Positions 37,651-49,540 of a stretch of DNA of 64,000 nt are shown here, piece by piece. The position numbers and the translations under genes are program-made. The DNA is from Glossina fuscipes. Its lineage: Eukaryota; Arthropoda; Insecta; Diptera; Glossinidae. The notes below the pieces were generated by a model. It saw nothing but the letters and a program-made list of their open reading frames with translations, ran no database searches and was not told the origin of the DNA. Within the stretch, counting starts at the first letter, position 1, and every line of letters starts with the position of its first letter. Where the stretch lies: contig NW_023998630.1 in assembly GCF_014805625.2 (NCBI RefSeq), positions 518,411-582,410 of the forward strand, in the 5' to 3' direction.

Positions 37651-38039
37651 TGTCCTTTACCACATGTTAATATCGATTACAGTTTTAGTTTTGTTTTGAA
37701 TTAAAAAAGCTCTTATTTGATCACCTTATATATGACGACAATCTAGCAGTCCATTCTTTACAATTTCTCAAACCCAAATTTGTGGATTTAGTTGAAGACA
37801 TATCAAATCATCGTTAACATTATTATTATCAGCTGATTTACAATACCCGATGAAGACCTTTTTTTTATTATTTGAATTCGAAGTCTTTAACAACTAAGAC
37901 TCTGTTTCACGTTGCTACGTTACGACGACAACTTATACCTCATCGTTCATTTTTAATCATTTCATAAAAATAGCGTTGCATTAGTTTCACTTTAAATTAT
38001 ACGCTGCGAAATATACGATAAACTAATTTCTTTGTACCG

Positions 38040-38320
38040 ATCGCTGGAGGAGGGAGGGTATATTTATTTTGGCGACATTTTTTCAAGCCCAGAAGGGAAG
38101 ATCGGAGAGCCCAAAGCGTATATATATTGATCAACATCAAATTCTGAATGGAGTTGGGCATGTCCGCCTGTCCATCTGTGTTGTAATATTTTCCTATGTG
38201 CAAAAGTGAAGCTTTTGAAAATGGGCCAATTCGTTCGACGGGGACTTTTTATGTTACAAATCTGACAGATTTTTGTCTTTTTCTCATACCATCTTACTTG
38301 TAACAAAATCAACGCTTACT
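38040..38320 (+). repeat. DINE-1/mini-me-like repeat
   Basis: GGGTATATTTATTTTG opens the copy. GCGTATATATATTGATCAAC, a linker, and ATGTCCGCCTGTCCATCTGT follow in the family order. GGGCCAATTCGTTCGACG farther on parallels blocks in the 51.2 and 57.2 kb copies. It is non-coding. Confidence 0.6.
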
Positions 38321-41300
38321 TTTATAAAGTGTTATAAAGAGTTTCGTACATAAAACATAGTCTTCCACTTAAAATTTAAATTAATATTTTATAAGAATAT
38401 TTACGCGATAGAGAATTACTTACTAAACTTATAGAAAACTACAGTCCTTCACTACTGAAATTTTAACCCTGTTCGTCATATATTTTATTATTTGCAAATT
38501 AGTCACGTTTCTCACCCAATAAATAGTTTAACGAAAAAATCGACGAACGCATTTTACGAAAAATTTTTCCCAGAAAACCGTATATAAATTCGCGGATTTT
38601 ATGACGAAAAGTGTTTCATCGGTTCCTAAGTATATTTCAGCGGGCTGTGAGCATTAATAGTAAATTTTTAGCACACACCTGTAAAGTTCTGTTAAAACTT
38701 CGTATGGGATTCACATCCTTATCCATGAAGCATAACAGCATGTGAAGCAGCTTCACTATTTATTTTATATTAGTTCTAAGTTCTACATTACTCATAACCA
38801 CAGATATTTTACATCAAAGGTCCCACAATGTATATCAAATTGTGATCAGCGGTACCTTAGCAGCAGTTATTCATCTACCTGCTGCTGAAATTCGACATAC
38901 TCGCTATTCTCCGAAAAATTTAATTGCACATCCTAAATTTAGTTCTTAAGACATATTCATCATATGAATAACCAATTCGCAAATGCGTTTACAATAGGTA
39001 AAAGTGTGACACAAATTCAAAATTAAGATCATGATCTTTGGCTCAGAAAGATAATCATTCTGCATTTTCACGCAATTTTATTTTGCCAAAATCATGTAAA
39101 AGACACTCCATATTGTCAAGCCCTTTTTCAGGCATGACTTATGAAAAATATATGAAATTTTCTTTTAATGAATTTCTAGAGACGCGAGTAATAATAATAT
39201 TTCTTACTGTTAGAAAAATAGCTTTCTAAATAATCAAAAGATATTCGTGAGAATTACAAGCACAATTAGAAATTGGAGCGACCAAATTTTACCCCCTCCG
39301 TTGATAAATTGGTCGTCGAACCCTAGTAAGAAACCTATGTTAGCCTTAAAGATATTTACAAAGTCATGCAAATAACAAAACATCGCGAAGTTTTGTCACA
39401 GGGGTTGTTGCGTCAGTAGTCCGATATTCAAGTGATTTTTAACAAGTGGTTGGGAAATTTGATTTCAGATAAGTTATTCAAAACACTATGTTCCACTAAA
39501 ACTATTAACTCCATTGTAAAGTCAAGAAAAGATTCTATGAAGCCCGTTTATAGTTGATAAACAGCTGAAACTACGCTGAAGACTACAAAAGGAGAACAAA
39601 CTAACTAAACTAAGCATACTTCAAAAATCCTTCCATAATTTATCTTTTATTGAGCAAACAAATTAATGGCTTTCCCCGTTCTATAAATTACACTCTTTAG
39701 GTTTACAGCTTTGAAAATTTCTTTTCGTCGCATTATATTTTTCTTTCCACAAAATCAACTAACTGAAGCCACAATTACCTTTTTATAAGTATGTAAATGC
39801 ACAGTACGTAAATACAGTCTTTATTTTGTGCTAGAAATCAAAATATGTATCATGTGTACGGTAAGCTATGTGATAAATGCTAAGAGAATGAAACTTCGCT
39901 CTGTCTTGCAATCTGACACCGTCCGGTTTGTCCTAAACCGACTCCTTTTTTTAACTCTTTACTCAATTCTTGTTTCGGTTAAGGAATTTTTCGGATTCTT
40001 AGTAAGACAGAGAATGTAAATTTCTTGTGTGAAGGAAGACTAAGAATAGATGTGTTCGATTTAAGTTTTGTTTTTAAGTTTTTTGCGTTAAAAGAGTGAA
40101 TATAATCAAAATATTGTCACAAAATGAATGACGAATGCAATATGCTTACTTCTACGTTGATGGATATAAAAGTCCCGATACGTACATTTGCTTATACATT
40201 GTAAGGTGTGTTTTTGGGGCGTGTTTGATAACCACTAATTGCATATCACAAAAGTCATGTTTCATATATATGTACACGTACAAATACCAGCATTTTCAAC
40301 CTGCCTACATGGTTGGGCGCACGCATAGATTCAAGCTAACAGGTATTGTAAAACTTTGCTTGCGTATCGATACACATAACCCAGAGTAAATCCTTTTACA
40401 TTTCGCACATATTGGCAGTTAAATGAAAACTTATTTAACTTGTATGAATGAGCAACACGATGAACGAATAGAGTAACAAAAGCATTTAATTAAGTTTCAG
40501 AAAGTGCGTTACACGTTCTTTCGTTTTGCTTGCTTTTACAAAAAACAAAAAAAACAAAAAATAATAATCATAGTAATAGAGACACAAAAAGACAGAGACA
40601 CAGTTATCGTATTTTTCAAAGTTAAACGAAAAGTTTTGCGCCTGCATTTGTGAGCTTATGAGCGCGTTTTAATGCATAGTAAATTATATAGAGAGAAGAA
40701 TCAACAATCGATCAAGCTAATTACATTGCGTGAATGCAACTTTTGGCCAACTGCGAAAGTGATGCCAATAAATAAGTATAGAAAATAACATCGGATGGAC
40801 ATATTAGTTTTCGGTGGAAACGTGGTCCGTAAATAATTCTTTTAATCAATTGAAGGCATTTGCTGTGTCATGAAATGCTTTATTTTCTTTTGTTTGAAAA
40901 CATAACCAACATACTTGATATGTTTATTTTACGCGTTTCAGTCAAACAATGGCATATGATATCTCTGCTTTTTGCTATTCTTGTATCGGTTTTGTTGTAA
41001 CTAGAGAATTCAATTGAGTGTGTACGCATTTGCGGGCTACGTGACATTGGTCGATGTCTCAGAAAGTTAGTTATCATTTTATAAGCACATACGAATGCTG
41101 TATCTTTACAATTTAAACAACAACCAACACGTAGCATATAAGTTAAGATAGACATATAAGTTAAGCGATACTACTCCAAAATATTGTGAAATTGTAATGC
41201 AAGCCTGTAATGCATTTACCTCTGCTATATCTGGTGGCTTTTGTGACAATCGAAAAGTTGCTAATTCGAAGTTGACAAATCTTCTATTCTCGAGCGTTGT

Positions 41301-42375
41301 TTTTGAATTTTGAAAATTTTTCCCTCCATCTACGATTTTCGTCCACAAAGCGTCAGCTCTAGATGAAGTAATAAAATTTCATTTGTTAATTTTCTTTACA
41401 CATTACAAACATGTTTATATATGTCCATAAAGTCACATACTGGCATGCATGCACGCATTTGTATATGCATTTATTAAGTTGAATAAATATTGACTTTTAA
41501 TTTTCAATAAAGTTACAATTACTTAATGAGTAAATACTTCAATAAATTAATTGAAATTGACTTACATTTGTAGGCAAATACTTTTACTGGATTTAGTAAA
41601 CACTCAAAGCATATACTCATTGGCATACGCGCTGATACAAGACTGTTTAAAATTAAAATGTTAATTATATGGTATGAAGATATGTTTTTTTTCGATTTTA
41701 ATAAAATTTAAATTCCACAGTAAATAAATTCTTAGCATTGTAAATAGCGTTTATATTAATTTTCACTGTTTTTTTTTTTCTTTTCGAGCAACTTATTATA
41801 ATGTTGGTTGAAATTTATTTATAGGAGATCATGAGCTTGGAATGTACGGGATTATATTTATTTAAAACCAATAGTTGTTTGATATCGTTTTTGAAAAGGC
41901 CCTGCAGTAATTTGCATATAATAATTAATTTTTCTTCTCCTAATTTTTTTATTCCAAGATTAATTTATTTGATATATCTCCGTTCATTTTTGGTAAAGTT
42001 TTGCTTTGCTTGATTGCGATTTTAAATTGAAAACTGGATTATGAACTCCATGTTGCAGGGAAAAAAGTTGAAAGGTTGGCGGTAATATTAGTATTCAAAA
42101 TGTGCATGTAATCATGGGCTTATAAAGTAATTTAGCTCTGGCCATTGTAAACATTTAATAATTTGCGTTAACTCACCAGTGTTTGCGTCCACGTTCAGGG
42201 TTAACCTAAATCATCTTGTATTTATTGGCTGACGTGTGAGAGGCGATGATCACCATCAAACAATCGTTACATATGGATTAAGCATGGCACAACAGATTTT
42301 CACATCAAATTTATCATAAATTAGAAATCGCTTTTCCTACTTTTATTTTATTCATCTTTCTGTACAAATAAGTCC
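38321..42375. other. Non-coding DNA, nothing recognised
   Basis: AT-rich with no assignable motif on either strand. Open frames here are below 95 codons and unrecognised. Confidence 0.5.
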
Positions 42376-42379
42376 GCCA

Positions 42380-42900
42380 CTAGCAGAAAGGCAGCGTTTT
42401 AGAACCGCTACTTTGCGTAACCGTTCACGTTCGCAGATGACACAGCAATTATAAGCGCACGCGTAATTCACATTATAACGTCGAAACACAACCTATACCA
42501 TCTCGAAGCAGTGCTCTCAGAAATGTTAAAAAAGCGTTAATCGCGCATAGTACATGCACATTACTTTTATTCTTAGAAAGGAGACGTATATACCAGCAAC
42601 CATTCATAGTTTCGCAGTACCGCAGGAAGCTCATGTCAAATAATTGGGAATCCATTTAGGATATCGTCTCACATGGACTCACCATATAATTGTGACGTTT
42701 ACTCATATAAAATTGAAAACAAACGGATTATGGTGGTTGTTATTCTTAAATTCTAGGGTGGGTCTTGATAATAAAATGCCTCTGTATGAAGGTCACTATA
42801 AAACCAATATATAGTCCTATGAATTTCAGTTATGCCAGTTAAGCTGCGAAGAAGACAATCGAATCCCTACAGAGTTAATACATTGAAGTTTGAACGTTGC
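42380..42900 (+). pseudogene. Jockey-type LINE reverse transcriptase relic (C-terminal half)
   Basis: FADDTAI is encoded at 42430-42450, the catalytic motif C of Jockey-type reverse transcriptases. Downstream, with stops and frame changes, come HNLYHLEAVLSEMLKK (the DLDxVxxWLKKW helix), FLRKETYIPAT, AHVK-LGIHLD (the VKYLGxxLD block) and KVTIKPIYS (the KAxLKPIWxYG thumb block), to about 42900. No N-terminal RT or endonuclease is found just upstream, so this is a 5'-truncated copy, common for LINEs. It differs from the LINE at 7.2 kb, whose family uses YADDVKLF-type motifs, so two LINE clades are represented. Confidence 0.75.
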
Positions 42901-43112
42901 TAAGGTGGTCTGCGCTGTCAAAATGTCGAAATGTTTTAAATATGAATACATACACAACGTTTGTTTTCTGAGAAACTTGTAAAAAGTTTTTCAAAACGGG
43001 AGCTATCCTCTAAGTAAGTTTACAGGCTAACCCTAATCGACCGAACGTTAAAATAGTCAGGGAGTTCCGAAGCCAAACTAACTCAGCACATTCATGAATT
43101 GTATGCTTTGTA

Positions 43113-44114
43113 TTAGTTTGGGGAAAAAGAAATCCATTATTTTTTCGGTAGATGACTGCACTGATAGATTTCTCGTAAAGTATCGATCAAACAATTTCAG
43201 ATTTATGCTCGTTGGAAAGGTGACATTTCGCAGTAAAAAAAATTCTTTTGCTGTTTTTTGTTTGGTGCATTCAGTTGTGAGTTACAGCGTGTTAAAAATG
43301 AAAGTGAACAAAGAGAAAATTCGGTACATTTTACAGTTATTCTTTGACAAAGGCGAAAATGCAAGCCAGGCGGCTAAAATTGTGAATGGTGTTTATGGTT
43401 CCGATACTGTAACAGCCAATTATGTGCAATTTTGGTTTCGTAGATTCCGTTCAGGAATTTTTGATGTTAAAGACGCACCTCGCACAGGTAGGCCGGTCGT
43501 CGAAAATGTCGATAAAATCGGAGAAATGATCGAAGTTGACCGGCATGTTAGCAGTCGTAATATCGCCCAGGAGTTAAAAATCGACCATAAAACAGTTTTA
43601 AACCATTTACACAAAGCTGGATTCAAAAAGAAGCTCGATGTTTGGGTGCCATACCAATTAATAGAAAAAAACATGATGGATCGAATTTCCATCTGCGAAG
43701 CCTTGGCCAAACGGAATGAGATAGACCCATTTCTTAAACGGACTGGAGATGACTGGAGATGAGAAATGGATCACATACGATAACCCTGTGCGAAAACGAT
43801 CGTGGTAAAAGAGCGGTGAAGCACCTCAAACGGCCAGGAAGGTTTTGCTATGCATTTGGTGGGACTAGAAGGGGATTATTTATTATGAGTTGCTTCCGTA
43901 TGGCCAAACGCTAAATTCTGATCTCTACTGTCAACAACTGGACCGTTTGAAGATAGCGATTGACCAGAAACGGCCAGAATTGGCCAACAGGAGAGGTGTC
44001 GTGTTCCACCAGGACAACGCTAGGCCACACACATCTGCAGTGACTCACCAGAAACTTCGGGAGCTCGGTTGGGAAGTTTTAATGCATCCGCCATACAGTC
44101 CGGACTTGGCACCT
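43113..44114 (+). mobile_element. 3'-truncated mariner element (mellifera-like)
   Basis: A TA dinucleotide at 43111-43112 precedes TTAGTTTGGGGAAAAAGAAA, which looks like a mariner terminal inverted repeat. A leader of about 185 bp leads to the transposase ATG at 43298. Similarity stops abruptly after the SPDLAP codons (44114). The third catalytic aspartate and the 3' inverted repeat are missing, so the element cannot be mobilised. Confidence 0.8.
43298..44114 (+). pseudogene. mariner transposase pseudogene, mellifera-like group
   Basis: The ATG at 43298 is preferred over 43094 because similarity starts there. The N-terminal domain is intact: a first helix-turn-helix (FFDKGENASQAAK), the linker APRTGRPV, and a second helix-turn-helix. 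WVPYQLIEKNMMDRISICEA and DPFLKR follow. A 10-bp tandem duplication (43741-43750 and 43751-43760) shifts the frame exactly at the first catalytic block, TGDEKW (Asp codon 43758-43760). After an in-frame stop, KVLLCIWWD, LLPYGQTLNSDLYCQQLDRL and FHQDNARPH follow (second Asp codon 44013-44015). The sequence then ends at SPDLAP, just before the third aspartate of the DD34D triad. It resembles honeybee-type mariners; the subgroup is my judgement from motifs. Confidence 0.88.
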
Positions 44115-45555
44115 AATATATACATTGAAGATTCAGATTGAAAAATTAAGTTATCTCATATTTTAATACAAAATCTTTACTCAAATTCCACAGCACGCCT
44201 TATTAATATTGCAACATAACCGAAATTGTTACTCGTGTTCTAAATTTTTCCACATGGCAATTTGCGCTGCTGAAACCGTGATTTATATTACGATTTCAAA
44301 TTAAAATTTCACACTGTGTTATTTTATTCTAGTTTTCATATGTCACATCAGTTTGCGCTTTACTTAAATTCAGTTCATGTCACATGAACCGATTTGGACC
44401 CAATTTGATCTAGTCAATTTTTTTGTCAAAAAACTTCTTACTTACCTTCTTACTTTTGTCCTAAAATAGCAAAAATTGATAAGTTCTCGTGAATAGTTCT
44501 CTGCATAGAAAGGGAAAATATGAACCAATGTGAGCCAAATTCAGGATAGTAAATTTTTCACTCTTTTAGATCATTTGAATCTCGTTGCCGTATGAAAGCC
44601 TATTTTTTGGAAGAACGGTTATTTGGGTGACGATTTAAAAACGGTCAACTAAAGTTGTGCACATTGCCAAAATAATGTCTTCTACCAATCTTTGTGGAGG
44701 AATTTTAAAGCGAGTTAAAAGTCACTTTTCCGAGCATAGCCGTCTAGCTACACTATAGATGCTCGGTGTACCCTGAATAGCTTAGCACGAGCGAAGTATC
44801 CAATTGATGATCAAAAACCCTTGAGCGAATTGCTACCACGCTCATAACAGTACTCAAAATCAATAAACCAATCGGTTGGGCCAGCGGTCGCAGATTAAAC
44901 TAAGATGAAAATTTCTTCAAAAGTGAAACTTTAAGCGCGATAATCCCAAAGCCATAATTGTCGAGTCCAAAGATAAGCCTACTTCAATTTTCATCCAATC
45001 GCCTTAATATTTCGACTGCAAATATCGTCGAGCAGTGAGGGATTTTTTCGATAAATTAATTCTTCAACGCTTTTTATGACAAGTCCGATTTTTCGCACTT
45101 AAAGAATGGCAACAGTAGACCTGTTAACAAATAAACGTTTCGGATGAGTCCGCCGAAGAACCCGCAATGCAAGGTCAACTGAGGAGATTTCTCTTTTCAA
45201 AAGAAAAAACGTATACAATAAAGCACCGTTTAACCTAAGATCTGGAGGTACGTGATATTAATACTAAAGGAGTTGACAATTGCAGTCGCTGCATTAACTT
45301 TTTTTGCGATTGGAATCGAATGATTTTGCGGTTGTAAACTAGAAATGTAAACTTTAAATGGTCGAGGAACGAGAATTTAAAAAATAACTTGAACGAAGGA
45401 AGAAATCTGAGTTTAACATTACAAACAACGTGCAAGATATGTTTGACCGCACGTCCGCCCTATCTATGTCATACAATAAATCATTAAAAATCGACATGAG
45501 AGAAGACGGCGTAACTCGAAGAACCAAATATAGATACTAATTGTACAATTTCCAT
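44115..45555. other. Non-coding DNA, possible decayed LINE tail
   Basis: No clear motif. The minus-strand frame at 45235-45435 lies downstream of the LINE RT relic and could be its decayed C-terminus, but I cannot align it with confidence. Confidence 0.4.
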
Positions 45556-45900
45556 AGCGCAAGAGAAATTTTGTGCACAATATTGTCAACGTGAAGGTCG
45601 AAATATAAGCGAATAAGCACAAGAACCCCAGCCGCCATCAACCGAGTCTTCGAAATCGTTCACAAAGTGAATAAACAGTAGGCACCAGGAGAAAGAACCC
45701 TACAATATGCCAGATATAGTCTCAGCAATCTAAAAATTGGAATCATGCACTGAAACAATTTGTTTTCAATTTGAGATATTTGACCACATAAGCTACTATT
45801 ACTACAGAAATTTTTCATATAGCTTATTAATAAATTTAGTGTACGGGACTTTATCAAATGGTTTTATTAAACCGAGAAGGGAGTAACACAGTACAACTCC
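45556..45900 (-). pseudogene. LINE reverse transcriptase relic
   Basis: On the reverse strand FDKVPY (45841-45858) matches RT motif A (the AFDKVPH form). Next come INKLYEKF and, after a stop, CSNSSLCGQISQIENKLFQ, the helix-rich palm insert, then CRVLSP with CLFTL (the GVPQGSVLSPLLFTL block, B) near 45660-45710. A frame change follows, with VNDFEDSVDGG (the FVNDFED block) near 45620-45660. The YADD box is not intact and seems degraded near 45600. The order is right for a LINE RT of the CR1/Jockey group, but stops and frameshifts are frequent. The 3' end is not defined. Confidence 0.65.
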
Positions 45901-46729
45901 TCAGCCCTTTCTTTTAAATTTTTTTATGCCCTAAGACAAATATAAAATGCGTAACTCTTGTTCATTGAATATATTCGAGGATTCTCTAGACTATAGCTTA
46001 AGCTTTATCTTCAACTTTGAAACACAAATTGTTTTTTAATTTTTCCGGTAAGTTTCGTTTCGAACTAAGCTCAAAACTCTAGACCAAACTTGGACGGTGC
46101 AACTAGTTTATTCGGTGGAATTTTATAAATACTTCTTGCTTACTTTTTTATTTATTTTCAGCAATATTGTTTTTGCTGAAATAGAGAAAAACATCCGCTC
46201 CACATTTGCAAATATTTTAAAATATAGGAATGTCCGTCCTGGCACTTATTTTTATTTCGTCTTTATTTGCCAATTTAACCTCACTTTATGGTTTTCCTTT
46301 TTAAGAGCTTGTATTTCATTTTTTTTTGGCTACTTATGTGTATGTGTTCGGAAGCTGATATGTTAAGAGCACTTGAATGCCTATGTCTCAACTACACTTG
46401 GTTTTCTTCGTACTTTTCTTTGTTTCTATATTATTTTTTTCTTTTTCTTCACACTGAAACGATCATTATTATTGTTTGGTTACTAGTCCACTACTGGTCA
46501 ACAAGGTAGGTATCTTTATATATTTTAATCCTTTAGTTTTTATTAGCATTCAGTTTATTGTTTTTCGAAAACCTTCAATTATTGTTGTTGATTTGTGCAA
46601 CTGTGTGTTTTATTTTTACATTTCTAAACACAAAATAAAAACAATAATAATAAACAAACAAAGAAAAGGTGTCTCAGTATGATGTTTTTTTTTTTTTTGA
46701 TAAAATCGTCCTTTTTAAAAAACAATTAG
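45901..46729. other. Non-coding DNA, nothing recognised
   Basis: Overlapping T-rich frames at 46.1-46.7 kb encode hydrophobic low-complexity peptides and are judged spurious. Confidence 0.5.
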
Positions 46730-47110
46730 TAGTCTATATTTATTTTTGAAAATATACTACTATGTCGAAAAGGGCCGAAAAGTAAGACCGATTGATTTTT
46801 TTCTTCCCTAAATCTATTGCGTTCTCGCTTCGCGGATATCTTAACGTAAACGGCGTGTAATGCATAAAAAATATTCATTGTTAAAACTTTAATCCGGCTG
46901 ACGGAATCCACAATAACACGGCGACTAAAGAAAACTATTAACACTATCTTAATTTTTGAGCGAGTTTGGCGCAGTTTTTTCGTTTTTTACACGATTGATT
47001 GGTTGTTTCCGAGACGTTTGCATAGATAAATACAAATCTCATCTCCCGCAATAATGCGATTCATGATCATTTTGAAACTTCTTTACACAATAAATTCACA
47101 CATAGCCCAA
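46730..47110 (-). pseudogene. mariner-family transposase relic (second lineage)
   Basis: The reverse strand gives MIMNRIIAGDEICIY with the first catalytic Asp codon at 47041-47043 (usual form RVITGDESWVY). After an in-frame stop, KKLRQTRSKIKIVLIVFFS corresponds to the KKARQxRSNVKxMLIVFFD block, and VLTMNIFYALHAV to the TVNxxFYLxVL block. The sequence then decays before the HDN motif, so the second and third catalytic acids are missing. The block spacing fits a Tc1/mariner superfamily enzyme, but of a different lineage from the copies at 23.6 and 43.3 kb. Both ends are lost and no inverted repeats are seen. Confidence 0.7.
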
Positions 47111-47755
47111 GTCGGCAAAAATAGTGCTTATGTTGATGTTTACCTCACCTAATAAAACCGGCGATCAATGATACCATTAAAATAGCTTAACCACGAAACA
47201 GTTGGGATAAATGTACACCTAATTCTGTTTCTGCGCAAATTGTTTTACACAAATTTGATTTAACACCAGTTAAAAAGAAAAGATATCTTTTTACACGAAT
47301 TTATTTGCTTTAATGTGACTGTGAATATTCTATGAATTTCTTCATTCTGACTCCTCACAAAAACGCATTGTAGCCTCACGTTATATATATCACAGTTCAG
47401 TTAAATTATGTCGACTGTATACGTACATAAGTGTGATTCCCCGAATTATGCAAAATAATTCTAGTGATGGCAAGAATGTTCTGGTCTTACGCAAACGTAT
47501 GCGTGATGGTTAGGAAGCGACAATGCATAAAATTTTGCTTTGTGTATATTATTTTATATTATTGAATTTCCAATATTGAAATTTCAAATCTTGAAATTAA
47601 ATGAATTCAATGAATTAAAATGTGTAAGCACGAAATTAATACTTAAATAAACTTTAGCAAGAATTTTGCTATCGTTTTTGTGTAATTTTTAGTTGCTTTT
47701 TGGTCTGGAACCGATCTACTATTCTTTTAGCCGATATCTTTTTCACAGGATTTTT
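47111..47755. other. Non-coding DNA, nothing recognised
   Basis: AT-rich, with no open frame or repeat that I can assign. Confidence 0.45.
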
Positions 47756-48565
47756 TACGCGAATATTTTAAAAATGTTTATATCGCGTCAAAAGGGAATT
47801 AGCTGTGCGTGTCTCAAGCAAATGCCGAATTAAAGAAAGCAAATTATTTTCATGAAATAGCAAAGACACTAGCGGATCCCTAACTAAATATATTAGGGAC
47901 GAAGAGCCTCCTGAACAGATTCTACTGTATGAACATAATACCTGCAGGAAAACCGTAAGACGAAGTATTAATCCTACCAATTTCGTGTACAGCCTTTTCG
48001 TACCGTATGGATCGCCTATCTCTTTGGACCACAAGTTAATAAAACTTAGCGCTGACCAAGCGTTCTATGTCGCAAATTCCCTATGTATACGCATATGAAA
48101 CCCAATCTTTGATGGAACAAAACTCTTAAGCCAATAAAAGAAACTGTACTTTTCAATTGATTTGATTCTATAAGATACTTAATAGTAAAGACATTGCCTT
48201 CTGATAATGAGGCTTTCTGAATTTAATTTGATAAAATTTGATGAGCGTCAAACCAAAGTATCCAAATCAGATTGAGTGCGACAGGACTCTGGCTCCAAGT
48301 TAAAGGAAAAAACAGTTTAACATCATCATTGTACATTAAGGTATGGTTTGACTTATTGACTGAGAAGAAGCATTTAGAAGCAGAACAAACAGAAAGGACC
48401 TTAAATGGTTTGTTTCTTGGATCACCTGACGTCGCGGAAAATTAATGTAAGATGAGGACTGAACTTTAAAATCGATACCGATAAATATGCTTGACTCCCT
48501 CAAAAGCCTTGCTATAATAAGTAAATGCCTTACAAAAGGATCGATGACAAAGGCTGCCAACTATT
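47756..48565 (-). pseudogene. LINE reverse transcriptase relic (palm to thumb)
   Basis: On the reverse strand FSATSGDPR (the SVTSGVPQG block) is followed by frame-shifted LLF-like sequence, then NKSNHTLMYNDDVKLFF. The catalytic box is YNDD at 48322-48333 instead of the usual YADD. Downstream are KSTVSFIGLRVLFHQRLGFHM (the VKDLGVLFDxKLSFxxH block), ALSFINLWSKEIGDPYGTK and RLYTKLVGLIL (the LYxxLVRxxLEY thumb block), ending near 47760. Motif order and wording fit the same LINE clade as the 7.2 and 63.5 kb copies. Several stops and frame changes are present. The endonuclease is not found upstream, so the copy is 5' truncated or interrupted. Confidence 0.78.
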
Positions 48566-49195
48566 GCGCGCAACGACTGTTGATGACGCTTATCCTGAAA
48601 TGTATTGAAATAATAAAAAATCCTAAATCAAATTCGACAAACTATAAAATAGCCAGATAACTACATTTTTCCTTCAAGAACTGCGTATAGTTTCATTGAT
48701 AGAGTGTGAAAAATTGAAAATATAAAGAATTGGGAACGTTGCCGACAGCCGAACATGTCAAAGCAACTTATACATTTTGCAAAGTTTAACTTTCTCTCTG
48801 AAATATTCCTTCGTTGATACTGATTGTTTTACGTTATAAAAACGTTCATTATGTCACGAGAGTTCACGAATTTTGGAACACTCTACGATAAAACAAGGGA
48901 AAAATTAGTTTATTCTTTTATTTTCTAAAAATAGGTACGGTTATAATGTTTATAACTTTTTTGTAACTTTCTTGTTATCTTAATGGCTTAAGTACACATT
49001 ATATTGTTGCAAGCGTGATTTTGACAAAATCCCAACATACATTCGTTGTGCAAAAATTTTTTTCTTATTGTCCCTAAAATTAGTTTATTAAACAACCAAT
49101 TTTTTATTTTAAAGTAAATTGACTTAAATTATTGAATATAAATTTTTCTTTGTTTTTCCAATATTAAATTGGATATAGTTTCCAGCCTGTTTTAA
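48566..49195. other. Non-coding DNA, nothing recognised
   Basis: AT-rich, with no repeat core or protein motif visible. Confidence 0.5.
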
Positions 49196-49540
49196 TATCT
49201 ATTACCGAGGGGTGTATTCATTTTATCAAAATATATGCAACGCCCAGAAGAAAGTGACACTACAAATTATATATAGTCTTGATCAGCGTCAAATGCTGAA
49301 TCGATTTAAGCGTATCACATTGTCGTCTGTTCTATGCATCTGTCCGTCTGCGAAACTCTGTAGTATTTGTGGTAACGTTCACCCGTTAGCGAAAATGAAG
49401 ATATCGCCTACAAATTTGCAAAAGAATTTGGAAGTAGCTTAAACTTACCCAAACACACGCCTACAACTTCCTCACGTCTTTGCGGCAAAAACTTTTATTT
49501 TGAAAATAGAAAAAATTAGCCGCGCCCACTTCATATTATG
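49196..49540 (+). repeat. DINE-1/mini-me-like repeat
   Basis: The core is AATTATATATAGTCTTGATC, then CTGAATCGATTTAAGC, then ATCTGTCCGTCTGCGAAAC. AAGATATCGCCTACAAATTT and AGCCGCGCCCACTTC follow, phrases expected of long members of this family. The short open frame at 49212-49442 is part of the repeat. Confidence 0.6.

Noticed and set aside
46097..46682. Three overlapping plus-strand frames with hydrophobic peptides
   Set aside because: T-rich low-complexity sequence with no motif. They overlap each other in different phases.
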